Shown: positions 1 through 11,992, counted from the first letter of the stretch. The stretch is 64,000 bases of DNA from Iris pallida (GCA_029216955.1 JANAVB010010791.1:2634799-2698798), one strand, 5' to 3'. Made by a program: numbers and translations. Notes: generated by a model from the letters alone, not told the origin.

Positions 1-222
1 ATATATATCTATATATATATATAATATATATAATATATATTATATATATAGTAAAAAAAAAAAACATATATACATATATAGTAAAACAAAAATAAAAACA
101 AAACAAAAGAATGAAAAAGGGGGGCTCGAACTCGGTCGGGGGGGAAGGGGGTCTAACATGGTCGGGCTGGCCAGGGGGTCTGCCTGGGTTAGTTGTTAGG
201 GATATGTTTTAGTTTATTTTAT

Positions 223-818
223 TAGGGTTTAGGTTAATGAGTTTGAAACCCGATAGCCCAAACTAAACCCAATACATATTCTTCGTGTCCTGACAGTTAA
301 GGACACAAAGAACGATCGAGTCCTGTGTCCGGGTCGTGCACGACACGCACGACTCGAACTAGCCGTGTCCAGACTTACCACGAGACTCGTCGAGTCACAT
401 AGGTAAAAACGAGTCAAATTGGAGAAGGAAAAGTGAGGTGACACGTACGTGTCCGACTTCGAGTCGAGTTGCGAGGCTGCTGTAGGGCGGAGTAGTCGTC
501 GGGGCGGTCGGAGAAGAACGGAGGGGAGTTCGTCTAGTTGAGGCGAACTCGATGGGGGTGGTCGTTCGTCGTAAAGTGGACGGTAGGGGTGGCTAGACTA
601 AATTTAGGGTTTCGGCGAGTGGCCGGAGAAGATGGAGTGAGGGCGGCGCTGTGGTGGTGGTGGTCGGTCGTAGTAGAGTCTAGGGTTTCGGTTAGGGGGT
701 CGGGGCTTTTATAGGGGAGTAGGTCGGCCGAATTAGGGTTAGATTAAGATTATGGTTAGGGTTTTCGTCGGAGTTTAGTCGGAGAAGGTGACAACGCGGG
801 GCGATCGAGTTAGGGTTT
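223..818 (-). promoter_or_regulatory. Cluster of five telo-box motifs (AAACCCTA)
   Basis: Exact AAACCCTA on the minus strand occurs at 811-818, 757-764, 681-688, 605-612 and 223-230, with near-matches around 734. Two lie upstream of the minus-strand TATA box at 706-714, one about 20 bases downstream and two further into the putative leader. In plants this short interstitial telomere motif is known as a promoter element near transcription starts and as a Polycomb-recruiting site. Its role here is inferred. Confidence 0.5.
706..714 (-). promoter_or_regulatory. TATA box on the minus strand
   Basis: On the minus strand this reads CTATAAAAG, flanked by GC-rich DNA, with a run of CCCTA-type motifs just downstream. 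It fits a plant TATA box and would start transcription near 675-685, reading toward position 1. It supports the minus-strand LTR call. Confidence 0.5.
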
Positions 819-3128
819 TGCCGAAAACCCCTCCTCAATTCGATATTTGCAAAAAAATCCAGCCGCCTTAGTTAATGCAAATCCCAATTTGCATACACAC
901 CCCCGCCGTTGCTCTGTGCAAAAATTAATTTGCACAGACAATTCAGATTTTACAAACAGTGATTAAAACAATTGAAATAATTACAATTTGATATTAAAAC
1001 AATTTAATAATTTACAAAATAATATATTTTGATTTAAAAATTATTTAAAAAATCATTTAAAAATTCTAGAAAATTCCTAATAATTTAATAATTAATTTTA
1101 AAGATATAAATGCTATTGAAAATTATAAAAAAACTATTTTTAAAATTTAGGGGCTTACACCCACCAATATATGCATTTCAGCCAAGCTCAGTGGTAGGAA
1201 ATTTGGAACAAAGCTAACAGGTAACTTGTCAATCCTAGGTACTTGCCATCTCGTACTCTCGATCGGACTTATCCTTAGCTAGTGTTCTCGACATTTTATC
1301 GTATATGTATACTCGATATATACTTGATTCATTCAACAAAGTCACTACATGCGACGCGATTCAAAAATCGTATTCGTCAGTTTCACGCTCGCCATCAAAT
1401 CTATGCGTTGCGTTAAGCCATCGCACATCTAATCGCAACGAGCCTTCGCAATGCCTTGCGTTCGAAGTCGTTGCCCAACTATTTCTGAAGTTTCAATTTA
1501 CAACTTATCTCGATATGATTTTCTCTTGTTTATTTGCAAACGCATCAACACTCATTTCTGCGCCCGCTAGGTGACTTACTTTGAAACCATGCTCGAATTC
1601 TCCCGACACAACTTTTAAATTGACGTTGCACAAAGGCGATGGTCCTTCCGACACAATGGTTTAACAATGTTCAAAGGCAACGGTCTTTCTAACACAAAAG
1701 TCTAACTCGAGTTGACAGTGCTAAAAGGCAACAATCGTTTTGACACAAGGTCTCTATGATGCGTCTTACGTTCGATTATTATCGAGTAGGAAATTTCTAG
1801 CCAAATTCCAAACTTGTCCGTCTCGCACATCGAATATAAGTTTGAGTCACGCAAGCACAAGGCAAGGTGAACCCAAATCTAACGACATAACTCGTAAGTT
1901 ATTCTCTTACCGCTCACTCTCGTGCATACCACGATTCTCAAAATCGCCTAGACTTATCATCAACATGTACCCTATTATATTTGTTACCGATGCAATTCCA
2001 TATGCAATATCGTACGGGTCATCTTACGGGTCAGAAACACTCACTTTTGATTTGGCGATCAAGTCTTCTAGGGTCAGCTATCCGAAGCTACGCTCGATAA
2101 TTGTGGATCATTAACGAAGGACAGTTACTATGAACCATGCTATATCTTATTTCGGGGCCAAATCACATTCCGATGATTTCTACCTAAATTCGGACATAAT
2201 CATTTCTACCTGCACAACTGAGGCACAACTATCCTCCGAGAAATTTATGCACTACCGTCGATGATTCCGTAATTCACGAAACATCTACTCGTATCGAGTT
2301 CGAGTTTATCTACCCACGGTCGACGTCTGAGATGCTATACACATCGAAACAATCGTTGATGATTTTATAGTCTCGTCTGATCGATCAATCACAAAGTTTA
2401 TGATCAACCAGTTTGATATTTCTGTATTATTATTTTCGAAAATCTCGATATCGTCGGTCTGTCCCATTTTGTGTTTTCACATTATGCTTATGTTTCCTTG
2501 CGTATTGATTTCGATAGCACGAGGGTCAACTTTGAATCTGTATCACCATCGACTTAGCTCGTATTGCATACATCCAAGTCCTCTACAAACGTTTCCATAT
2601 ACATCAACTCGATTTCTCGATTTGCCGCATCCCGCTATACTTTGATCGCGTAATCGAGTTACCTATTATCCAACATCGACCCTCGAGTTATACGATCACG
2701 CCATCTAAGTTTCGCATGTTTGAGTCGTACTCAAATGAGTTTCGTCGCAACGTAACCAACTATCTCTTAGACACGATTTTACCCGCATCAACCAACTCTT
2801 CATCGAAGTCGCAAGTCGTGCGATCCGATTACAATTTGCATCGCCCAATACTTCTATCGAGATCGTAAGTCGTGTGACTCATTTATAACTTCAAGTTTCC
2901 TATCCCGTCGATCTGATTATTGCTTCAAGGCATAATCGTCTCGTTAGTCTCGATCATTCGACCGTTTTATAAATTTCATTCCGACGTATCATTCATTAAT
3001 ACGAGTCCCTATCCTATTGTTCCAATCGATTATTGAAGAACACTTGCATCAACATACCGTCATACAAATTTCCAAGTGGACAAGTCTTTCGCAATTCTCA
3101 CAATGTGTCGATGCAATCCATCACACAA

Positions 3129-3194
3129 GTGGTATTACATATACCACTCAGAATCGAGCCATTCATCGCATAGGTGGTATGGCATATACCACTC
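3129..3194. repeat. Two adjacent small hairpins with GTGGTAT/ATACCAC arms
   Basis: Arms GTGGTAT and ATACCAC face each other across about five bases near 3130-3149, and the same arms recur about 44 bases later near 3174-3193. The sequence between the two units differs, so this looks like an old tandem duplication of a short inverted repeat. No function is suggested. Confidence 0.55.
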
Positions 3195-3519
3195 GAAAAT
3201 TAAGTTATTTCCCTCGCATCATACTCGATATGAACCAACAATCTATTTCGACTTATGATTTCGTAGTGATCATGCCGATCACAACTGTAACTTTTGATTA
3301 ATCAAAATCCGACTCAATTTGGCCAATGTATTCATTTGCCAAACAAGTTCGGTGCTATACCGAATCGATTCGATTATATCGATTTAAGATTTCAGTTCCA
3401 TCCGTTGCACCTTGTGCAACAATTTATTTTCGACATTCAAAGCCAATGCTAAAATCCGTTCAATACATTAGATATCAACTTTCATTTTTATTGTAATGCA
3501 TCATTCACAATCAACTCGT

Positions 3520-3760
3520 TGCAATTGATGCAGCAACATCCCACGACTTTCATTGTATCGATGCAACCAATATTTTACATATCAACTATTGCATTGAAAT
3601 AACAAACATCTTGATTTGCATTTCATAACTTGTTACACTTGCAGCAACAAACATCTCAATTCACATATCGCGACTTCTTGCACTTGCAGCAACAAATATT
3701 TTACGGCTTGTTGCACTCAATGTAATAAACCTTTTACGACTTTCTCAGCAAATATCATGT
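3520..3760. repeat. Degenerate short tandem repeat
   Basis: Words such as TTGCACTTGCAGCAACA and variants with ACATCT or ACGACTT recur about five times at roughly 50-60 base spacing. The copies are strongly diverged. The array ends about 130 bases before the 5' LTR of element A. Confidence 0.35.
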
Positions 3761-3894
3761 AATTTTCAAAACACATACGAAAAAATTACACGACTTGTAT
3801 TAGACATTGTATGGAACATCCAGTGTGGCATCGAGTAGAGTCAAGAGTGATTTGATTGGTAGTGGGCAACTCTTTGGAATTAAACAAAGCAAGC

Positions 3895-5658
3895 TGTAGA
3901 AGCATGAAATTTCAGGCGCATCCGAAGACCAAAAGTTTCTATGCGCCACTTACATCATGCGCCGAAGACTAAGGATAAATGTTAGCGCATCGTCCAAAGA
4001 CAGCAAAAATAAAAAGCACATGAAGAGTAGATTTTTATTTCACATAAAAATCTATTACATGACTAAAATAAAAAGTCTATTACAAAGAAGCATAAACTCT
4101 ACAGCTAGGCGCATCACTCTGGTGTCTCAGTCCAGGCACATCACCCTTTCTCATCAGAGCGAATCACTTCCTCGTCAAACGCATGAGTGCTTCAGCCAAT
4201 AAAGCCTTTATTGAGCAGAACGCGGGTTGGCAATCAATCTAAACCGGTGTCTCTTCTATTATAACGAAAGTCGGGGCACGACGACCCCGATCTTTGGATG
4301 CAACAGGTACCCAACGCCATCTCGTATAAGAACACTGCCGACAAAGGGTTCGAAGATAAGCTGTTGTGTCTATAGCTCTTCCGGTGCATCTCAGTTTTCT
4401 GAAAGAGTTCATCATAAAAATCAAAGCTTCTTTGAACGAGGAGATCTACAATCCGCAGTGCAACATCTTGCCAAGGAGGATCACTTGAGTTCATCTCAAA
4501 AGAGAAGTTTGGATGAAAAGAATGTGCAAACTCTCTATACTGCTATTTATAGGACGGGGCAAATCAAACCCATGCGCCAAGTGGCAACTTTTTCGAAGTC
4601 AGTGCAATGAACCTGCATTAATGACGATGAATCTGTCACTTCAAACTCAGCTAAGTCAAAGAGTCATCAATGCCTCGAGAGACTCAACAAAGCTGACCGA
4701 AGCAGATGCGCCATGCAGCTTATGCGCTCGTCAGCTCCATGTGCTGCATATTTGATGTGCCCATATAAATCTCTCCACCCATCAAGCATTTAAATGCTAA
4801 GTGACATGAGCCGTCAACAGACGTCTTGAAGTCTAAACAGTTGACAACTTTTTCAGAAATCGAAGAGACGCCGACGTTAGCACCATAATTACTTATTTTG
4901 TCGGCTATGCTCTACCACGTGGCTGACTAAACACTAGCATGCGCCTCCATAGCCATGCGCTCAAACTCTGCATGTGCCTCAAAATCCATGCGCCCAGACT
5001 TACTCTTGTAAGAAGCCAAGTCTTCTCATGCGCCAGATTCTAGACGCATCCACTCAAATCAACCAACAAAGATCTTTGAGTAATGGGTACGCGCCACGTG
5101 TCTTTGACTCAGTTCTGCCTACGAACGAGTGTCAACCACCCAAGATTTCAGCAACAACCAAATCTCATCAACTGCCACATGTCAACTCCTCTATAGCTCA
5201 ATAGTGCATTTCAAACAGATTTAGTTCCAACTTCCCAGCTCATCATCCATGTGCCCAACAAAGTCAGACACGTGGCTTCCCTACGTACAAAACCTCCATG
5301 TGTGCATCATATATGCGCGCATAAGCAGATCATTCTACTGCCTATAAATAAAAAATCATTCCTTCATTCAGTCTCTTCGGTTCTTCAACTTTTTCAACCA
5401 CTTCAGCATCCAAAGCACTTACAAGAGTTCTAATCCTCTTCAAGTCCCTGCCCGTTCTGGAGCAACTCAAACATTTAGAGAATTCGAGATCGTCGTCAGA
5501 TCGTCAACGGAGTCGAGAATTACCACTCGTTTCATCGACACGGTTCCCAGATAAAAACAAAAGTATACTCCTAGGATCCCAACGAGATCCTATATTATAA
5601 TATGCTCTATTTTTGATTAAATATAAATATTTATTCCATAACTTTTTAATGGCAAACA
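3895..5658 (+). repeat. 5' LTR of element A
   Basis: It starts TGTAGAAGC, like the LTR of the related element D, and ends in CAAACA three bases before the PBS, the same spacing as in D. The length is about 1764 bp. It carries a TATA box at 5343-5350 and about 14 copies of the hexamer GCGCAT/ATGCGC. The start was chosen by analogy with D, because the matching 3' LTR is not in the window. Confidence 0.7.
5343..5350 (+). promoter_or_regulatory. TATA box in the LTR of element A
   Basis: TATAAATA lies about 315 bases before the LTR end and is followed by a pyrimidine-rich stretch, as expected at an LTR U3/R border. Transcription would start near 5375. Confidence 0.6.
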
Positions 5659-5661
5659 AGC

Positions 5662-5679
5662 TGGCAACTCTACTGGGGA
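5662..5679 (+). promoter_or_regulatory. Primer-binding site of element A (tRNA-Arg type)
   Basis: The site TGGCAACTCTACTGGGGA differs at only a few positions from the site in element D. The two point to a common form close to TGGCGACTCTGCTGGGGA, which resembles the tRNA-Arg primer site known from Ogre/Tat elements. It begins three bases after the LTR end. Confidence 0.7.
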
Positions 5680-6250
5680 CCACTTTCTCTTCCAATGAGA
5701 AGGTCGTGTCGCAGTCTGACGATAATAAGCTCAGCTTCTTTCAGAAGACACTGGTGGTACGCCTCAATCAACATACGTATGAGGAGTTTATCTCTGAAGA
5801 CAACGCGAGTCCTTCGAAGCGGCTGCCAAAGCCGAAGAAGACTCATCGAGTCTGGGTGCACAAAGGCAATGTGCCAAGCATCACAACTGAAGAAGCTGTG
5901 CCGGCGTAGCCAATCCTTCATGTTGATGTTATTAGCAACCAAAATGTTGCTACTAGTGCAGCGCATCTGCCAGGGAAGCGCAATGCTAACTACAGCTCCC
6001 AATCTTCTTCTTTTCAGTCGAAGAAGATGCGCCGACGGAACAAGGGCACAGCTGCTCTCCCGCACATGAGCTCTGATGTGTAGGAGAAGACTTCTATCTT
6101 TGACAGAATCACTCACAATTATGGCTAGGAAAAATTAGATTTTGAGTACTATGTGCCTTCGCGGGCTAGTACAAGGAAGTCCAAGACAGCACGGGCCCTG
6201 TGCCATCAACGTGCTATGCTAACAGTGGACCAGCAATACGTGCTGAAAGT
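5662..6250 (+). pseudogene. ORF1 (extra ORF ahead of gag) of element A, decayed
   Basis: The open frame runs through the PBS (5613-5909) and aligns with the first 60 residues of ORF1 of element D, sharing TTFSSxEK, a K-K/Q-TLVV block and a later V-W motif. After a stop at 5907-5909 the same frame shows a basic stretch and a motif like the SVFDRLGYN of D (near 6095-6120). ORF1 upstream of gag is typical of Tat/Ogre elements and its function is unknown. Frame-breaking stops show it is inactive. Confidence 0.6.
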
Positions 6251-7200
6251 CATGCGCGCAGCTGATGAAAGCTGTACAGAGTCGACTCGGGTGTTTCGAC
6301 ACCAGCAATGAGTCAACATTAAAGTCCTCCTCCCACTTGGATACTTTTCATGCGCTTGAACCAAGTCAGGGGGCAAACCTTGCGGCTCTAAAGCCATGCG
6401 CCCACATGGACTGTGCGCATGAAGTGGGTTTAATTCGAAATACATGTTGCTCTCCCACCAATGATCTGAGCGCATCTCATGTGCTGGAACTAGATCAAGG
6501 GGCGCAGCATTCACATGACCACCCCGACGCTTGGCCCTACCATGCGCTTGAAAGGGGTACGAATGTAAAACTCTCATCACAAAATCTGTGTAATATGATC
6601 ACTCATTGACGTAGATCGGAAAAGATAACCTCTATGCACAATACGCCCCTTACGGGGCATACTTGTGCTACGGTCACCATCAACTGCTGCTGCTGCAAAA
6701 CAACGGCCGCCCCACCAAGGTAGTCTATATTTCAGCGACTACAACCAGCCGCACCTGCCCGATGTCGCCTCGAAAAGATGGTGCCAATTGATGATGAGGA
6801 GGAACCCTTCGTCGCCTCATGCTACGTCATCTCCAACTCTCCTGCACCCGGAAGAAAAGTGAACACCTCCAACCCTCCAGCCTCGGCAGGCTCAATGAAG
6901 GGCCGACCAAAGAGAAGGAAAGCGATAGTACCGTCAACTAGGGTATTCCAGAGTACTCGGTTAAGGATAAAAGTGGCATCATTGGCACAAGCTGGGGGTG
7001 ATCAAACCCCGACTGTCTACGACAACCCCTCGTTCGAGGATAAGGGTATCCATTAAGAAACTGACACCGAGGTGACTGGGGTAGCCAGGTCGAGGGGTAA
7101 AAAGAAGAAGCACATATGCCAACCTTTCCACAAAAAAGTGAAGCTGAAAGTGAAGCGTAGACCAATCCATCAACTTTGGCCTATGTCATTTTGGTGTACA
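6250..7200 (+). other. Element A leader/ORF1-gag transition, poorly conserved
   Basis: No confident domain. At 6340-6590 three copies of a CATGCGCTTGAACC-like block encode repeated HxLExxQGA-type peptides in one frame. At 6778-7056 a 92-residue open frame holds a basic segment (RPKRRK). It probably derives from the variable part between ORF1 and gag. The match to element D is too weak here to assign residues. Confidence 0.35.
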
Positions 7201-7259
7201 TGGCAGGGGGTGGCGACGAAGAATAAGTAGACACTTCAGCTCCGAATCTTGTACGACAC

Positions 7260-8640
7260 ATGAACAATCTAGAATATGACCTTAAAACCCTCTCCACCAT
7301 AATGCAGTCCTTAACTCAGGTTATATTCGAGATCCGGAGTACCCTGACAGCCCAGCCGTCGACATGGGCCCCTATATCTGCCATTCTCGATTATGGGGCT
7401 AATAAAGAATCGAATGAACCCCCTCAGCAGGTATCTTCAGGACGGTCCATCACACTCGACTCCCAGTATCAGCCCCCTCATAAGCTGAACATCGTACCTT
7501 GCCTCAATCACCTGCTTCTAACTCTACAGAAGAATTGTTCGAGATGGTGAGGGACATACGAGACTATTTCGAGGCAAGAAACAAACAGGAGGAATGCTAG
7601 AAGCTCGGGATCCGGCAACCCTATCCTCCCGAATGGAACAATGTGGTTTTATCCTCCCAAGTACAAACCACAGTCACTGATACCATTTGATGGGAAGGAG
7701 TCCCCTCGTCAATACCTGACCTACTTCTACTCCATGACGTGGCACCTACCGAAAGAGGACGCCCTACTCATAAGCCTATTTATCGGGGCACAAAAATGGG
7801 TGGCCTATGACTGGTATTGTAGCCTCCTTGATAATTGCATATCCTCCTTCGAGGATTTGAAACGACTCTTCCTTGCCCGATTCTACGATGGTGGAAAAGA
7901 TATGACTATGTCTTCTCTCATGGAGATGACCCAGAAGGAGAAGGAAACGGTCCGTACCTATATCGAACGCTTCTGACAAGCATGTTTAAGGCTACCTTCC
8001 GATATCCCTGAGCCCATACTAATAGATTTTTGCCGAAAGAATATGATGCCAGCAATTAAACTCTAGGTCGACTCCACCCAATATACAGACTGGACTGCGT
8101 TCATTATCGGCGCCGAAGCCGCTGAGATAAAAGCTCTTGATGCCCGTCTTCTAGGTGTTAGCTTTCCTTCTTTTGAAGACAAGGGGAAGCGCACCGCCAA
8201 CAACAACAACAATGGACGTGAGCTGAAAGGGAAGCAGGCATTGACAGTGAATGCCTCGAAAGGTGTCCTCGACCCTGCCCATAAGCCACCGGCCATACCA
8301 AGGCAGAAGGAGGTCTATCCTTCAATGACAATGACACCTTACAACTCTTCGAGATACTGAAGCAGGGTGACAAGATCAAGTTGCCTAATCCAAAGCGCCC
8401 AGATGAGGTGGACAGGGTAGGTGACCCGAGGTACTGTCTCTACCATCGGTTTGTCTGGGACCCGATCGAAAACTGCTACATCTTGAAGAAATACATACAA
8501 CGCATGATCCATGCGAATGTCCTCTCGCTCGACTATGAGGTAAAGACAGTCTCGGCGAACATGGTGGCTCTCCAGTTCGGCACCCTGTAACCTGCTGAAG
8601 CTCAAGATGGCGTCGTCCCCATCCCAAAGGCGATAATAGA
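7260..8640 (+). pseudogene. gag: gag of element A, decayed
   Basis: The clearest part (7641-7976) aligns with D gag: PPKYKPQSLIPFDGKESPRQ, then AYDWYCSLLDNCISSF, then ARFYDGGKDM and a closing IERF. It continues after a stop with TQYTDWTAFI. Near 8429-8494 lies a Tat-type zinc motif (C-x2-H...C) in which the second His position is Asp. Stops and frame changes occur at about 7600, 7975 and 8065. Gag would form the particle; this copy cannot make a full protein. Confidence 0.75.
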
Positions 8641-8990
8641 AGTAGTCAACCTTCTACCAACTCGTGACAATGTAAGTGTACTAGTACCACTTAGACATTC
8701 GGAAAGAGATTTTGTGGGTCCATCCAGATCTAGCTCCGGAACTGACTCAACCGGGGGTACATCCTACCTCCAAAACTAAAGGCAAGAAAACTAAGTCTTT
8801 CGAATGATTGCTTCCTTCCCGAAGGAAGCCCTTCCGGTATAAATACGTTCACAACAAAATGTTCAGCAAGAGGAGGCTCCGGTCGAAGTGGCGCCTCCTG
8901 TCACCACTGCGGTCGCTCAAGGGGAAGGTTCATCCCAACCTCCAGCAGTCTACAAATAGAAGCAGAAAGAGGCTTGTTTCGACAGGCCTC
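8641..8990 (+). other. Element A gag-protease spacer, no domain seen
   Basis: Sequence between the zinc motif and the protease region. It has broken frames with Ser/Thr/Pro- and Lys-rich composition and nothing recognisable. The equivalent part of D is a low-complexity spacer. Confidence 0.4.
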
Positions 8991-9788
8991 TACGAAAAGA
9001 CAGTACTTCATGTTGATTAAACCCCACAACTTCGACATACTGGCACAACTCGCTAATACTCTGGCCCGACTATCACTATTTGAGCTCCTCCGACTATCCA
9101 AAGATACCTGGGAAGCTCTATGTGAAGCACTGAAGGATACTGAGTCTTTTATCGGCCAGGTCAAGCAGCCTGAAGAAGATCCAACAGCATGTCCGTACTA
9201 CCACATCACGTTCACTCAACAAGACATGCTACTCAAGAACAATTGACATAACAAACCACTATATTACACAGGGTACGTCGGTGCCATCAAGGTGGATCGA
9301 ATCCAGATCGGCCTGGGTCTTATCTCAGTATTATCCCTCAGACTCTGCTCCAGTTATTGGGGATCTTGATGCTTCGCATAACTGCATCCAATACTATAAT
9401 CAGGGGCTTCAATGCTAGCAAGAGCGAACCGCTGGGTAAGATCCGGCTGAAATGTCATATCGGCGAGCTCCAGATGGAGGTGACTTGTTATGTTATGGAC
9501 GTAAAAGTCAATTATAACATCCTGTTGGGGTGGCCATAGATACATGAATACATGGTGGTGCCGTCTACTCTTCACCAGTACATGAAATACATATCCACTA
9601 ATGGCATAGTCAAGATAAAGTTTGCTGATGTCGATCCCTTCAGAGGGATTGAAGCCTTTTTTACCGATTCCGATCTGTACAAATCAATTCATCTGGACGA
9701 TGAAGCTAACGATGCCGATGACGAAGCAGAAGCCAAAGCAGAGGGCGATACTGAAGTAGAAATGACGACTGATGTAATGCTCCTCTGA
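8990..9788 (+). pseudogene. Protease region of element A, decayed
   Basis: It aligns with D: a segment beginning FDILAQLANT, then ITFTQQDMLLKNN, then the protease core. The ILLG(R/W)P...VPSTLHQ block (about 9515-9575) is the Tat protease signature, and here a TAG at 9537-9539 replaces the Trp codon kept in D. The active-site Asp-Pro-Gly loop is scrambled around 9300-9330. Downstream acidic residues resemble the C-terminal tail in D. Confidence 0.7.
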
Positions 9789-10069
9789 TGGTGCGACTCG
9801 AAGGGAAATTTCCCCAAGCATTGGCCCCTATCGTAGTTACGCTATGTGGGAGGACACCAGCCTCCTTGGTTGAAATAGCAACTGAAGCTCCTTTGAAGGT
9901 ATGACTCAAGGGAAGACCGCCCAAAGTGTCTGCTCCTCTCATGGTTAAGCTACGCGGGAAAGTACCAGTCCATGAGGCGCCAGCTGAGGCACATCTAAAA
10001 GTGTAGCTCAAGGGGAAACCTCTCTAATTGTTGGCTCCCCTCATAGTCAAGCTACAGGGGAAGGCCCCA
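9781..10069 (+). repeat. Peptide-repeat linker between protease and RT, element A (first part)
   Basis: Several degenerate units encode PL-x-VKL-x-GK-x-P-like peptides (near 9785, 9825, 9890, 9935, 9990 and 10037). The series continues after element B at 20254-20370. D has the same kind of linker with PLMIKVKGR units. Unit length varies, from about 40 to 70 bases. The run is interrupted by the B target-site duplication at 10065-10069. Confidence 0.6.
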
Positions 10070-10224
10070 TGTCACTCCCGTTTACCGTTATACGTATTTT
10101 CAGTATACGTGGACGGCTATTCGACCCAAATTTTGACTTGTCTAACTTGGTTTGGTCTTGGTTTAGATTGGCTCGGTTTATTTTGGCTTGGTTTGGGCCA
10201 AGTGGTTCATCATAATAACCCCCT

Positions 10225-10231
10225 TATAAAC
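10225..10231 (+). promoter_or_regulatory. TATA box in the 5' LTR of element B
   Basis: TATAAAC is followed by a C/T-rich tract. The same position in the 3' LTR is 17809-17815. The predicted start is about 30 bases downstream. Confidence 0.6.
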
Positions 10232-10654
10232 CAACCCCTTTTTCTCTCTCCTCCTTTACTTTATTTACTTTTCATTGACTTCTTCTTCCTCCATTGAATT
10301 CTCTCCAACCACCTTAGGCAAGTGCTAGCTTGTTTCATGGAGTAACTCTATTTTTGTTGTTCCATTATCTTCCCTACATGATTCTAAGGCTATTTAGTAC
10401 TTGGTATTTTTGGTTTTGAAGGATTAATTTTTGTAGATCTAAGTTTATGCAAAACTTGATTTTCTTGGATTTTGATATCTCAAACTTTATTATTTTTAAG
10501 TTTTCATTGTTCCATGTTGTAGAGGATTCAATTTTACTCAAGTTAGACCTTTGGAAACCTGAATTTCGATTTGTTTTGAGTGATTTATGATCTTGAGAAG
10601 TTCATGGGTTCAATGAACTTGTGCTCTCGGGTTGGGGAAGAAGCACAGTACTGG

Positions 10655-11045
10655 GCGCATAGATTTGTTATGTGCCACTACACACTTCCTTGGGAGCACA
10701 GCCATATGTATACGCCCAAGTCTCCCTTACTCCCTCTAGTGGGCGCATAGCCCAAGGCCCTCCCTGGCTTGGGTGCATAGTTTTGTATGCGCACAAGTGC
10801 ACCATGTCTCCTTCCTTAGGTGCATAGACCCTGTCATGCGCGCACTTGTCCTAGAGTGAGTCTCTTGACTTCTCCAAGACACCCTGACTCCATCCTTTGG
10901 GCGCATACATGCAGGCGCATGCATGTGGGCGCATAGCTCCAGGCGCATGCCTTTCCAAGACCCTTGTCTCTCCATGATACCCCCTGCCTTAGGCGCATAG
11001 CCTTGGGAGCATGCTACTCTCAGCACATCCATCTTGGGTGCATGC
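10655..11045. repeat. GCGCAT-rich block in the 5' LTR of element B
   Basis: Nine or so exact GCGCAT/ATGCGC hexamers lie in about 390 bases, mostly as GGGCGCATAG or AGGCGCAT. The 3' LTR has the same block at 18237-18620. Antisense open frames across this block are by-products of the repeat. Confidence 0.7.
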
Positions 11046-11953
11046 TTTTCATAACATCCCTTGGTCCTTAGTGTGAATTGTGACTTTGTTTGTACTCTCT
11101 ACTTGACTAGTCCTATAATGTTATTTTCCATGTTGCACATGTACTCTGAGCTTTAAATACGATCTTGGTATGGCACGTACACTCTCTAACAACTTCTTGA
11201 TAGTGGCCCACCGGGGTGCACTTATATGAATACGATATGACAATGTGACTTTATATAAGAACTCTTGATAGTGACCCGTCGTGGTGCACTCTTGACCAGT
11301 AACTTGATATGATAATTCTTGATGGTGGTCCGTTGTGACATATTCTTGACTTGATAAGTAGCATAGCATGACATGTAATCTCAACAAGTAACATATGACT
11401 CTCATCTTGACACCGTGGATGATTTCTCTTGATTGTACGGTACAAGCTACATGTCTCGTCTTGAATCATGTCTAGGACATGGATTCCTGATTTCTACGGT
11501 CAGGGATTCGTACTGAATCTGACTAGAATAATGACTAGATTGATCAAGTAGTCCATGAAGAGATTTCCCAGCTACAGGTAGTCCTGTTATCTGGGTGCTC
11601 TAATTGGACTTGTAGCCTGCCGTCGAGTAGGGCACATTTCCAACGCGCTGTCATGTGTTGCACCCCCCAAGTCACCTAATCCAACTCTCTCAACTTACGA
11701 CTGGATAACCTGGATTAAGACTGCAGGGCTTGTGGCTATTGGAACATCTCGATGCATCTTGTTAGTAACTAAGCTTGTGATAACCCTAGTTAGTTAAAGT
11801 ATCAAGACGTACTCATTGCTTGGCCGTGATTGATGAATGGAGTCCCGTCTAGTCTTGTCTAGGCAAGTCCAGTACATGATTATTTCAGTATGTTACTATT
11901 ATACTATACTTTATCGATAATTGGTTAGAGACTAAGTTCTGTTCAGGTGAAGG

Positions 11954-11992
11954 GTTACAACCCCGATCCTTGTTTGGTTTACGGGTTATAAC
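11954..11992. repeat. Stem-loop in the 5' LTR of element B
   Basis: Arms GTTACAACCC and GGGTTATAAC (one mismatch) enclose a loop containing TCCTTGTTTGGTTTA. The same structure is perfect in element E (51451-51493), and the loop core recurs in element C. The 3' LTR copy is near 19511-19549. Confidence 0.65.

Larger units (their letters stand above)
1..1159 (-). mobile_element. LTR of a minus-strand LTR retrotransposon, running off the left edge
   Basis: Read on the minus strand, this segment begins at 1159 with TGTAAGCCCC, a plausible LTR 5' end. It continues through an AT-rich stretch (about 1140-840), then a GC-rich stretch with a good TATA box (minus strand, 706-714), and then a pyrimidine-rich leader-like region. 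Positions 1-110 are an AT-dinucleotide and A-rich microsatellite. No coding domain of its element is visible, so the family is unknown, and the other LTR end is outside the window. The LTR reading rests on the TG-type terminus, the promoter placement and the abrupt compositional change at about 1160. A promoter-bearing fragment of another repeat class is possible. Confidence 0.5.
1160..3894. other. Unclassified AT-rich sequence between two elements
   Basis: There is no convincing coding region on either strand. The short open frames here have no recognisable domain and overlap in several frames. The sequence is AT-rich with scattered TCGA-type words. It contains two small hairpins (3129-3194) and degenerate repeats of GCAGCAACA-like words (about 3520-3760). 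It may be internal or 3' UTR sequence of the minus-strand element to its left, or the old target DNA of element A. I cannot tell which. Confidence 0.4.

Noticed and set aside
1305..3301. Several short plus-strand open frames
   Set aside because: No domain, no repeat in related elements, composition like the surrounding AT-rich DNA.
5662..5679. tRNA gene
   Set aside because: Only the 18 bases complementary to a tRNA 3' end are present, as at the other PBS sites. No cloverleaf.
5670..6116. Minus-strand 148-codon open frame
   Set aside because: Overlaps ORF1 of element A, which is homologous to D on the plus strand.
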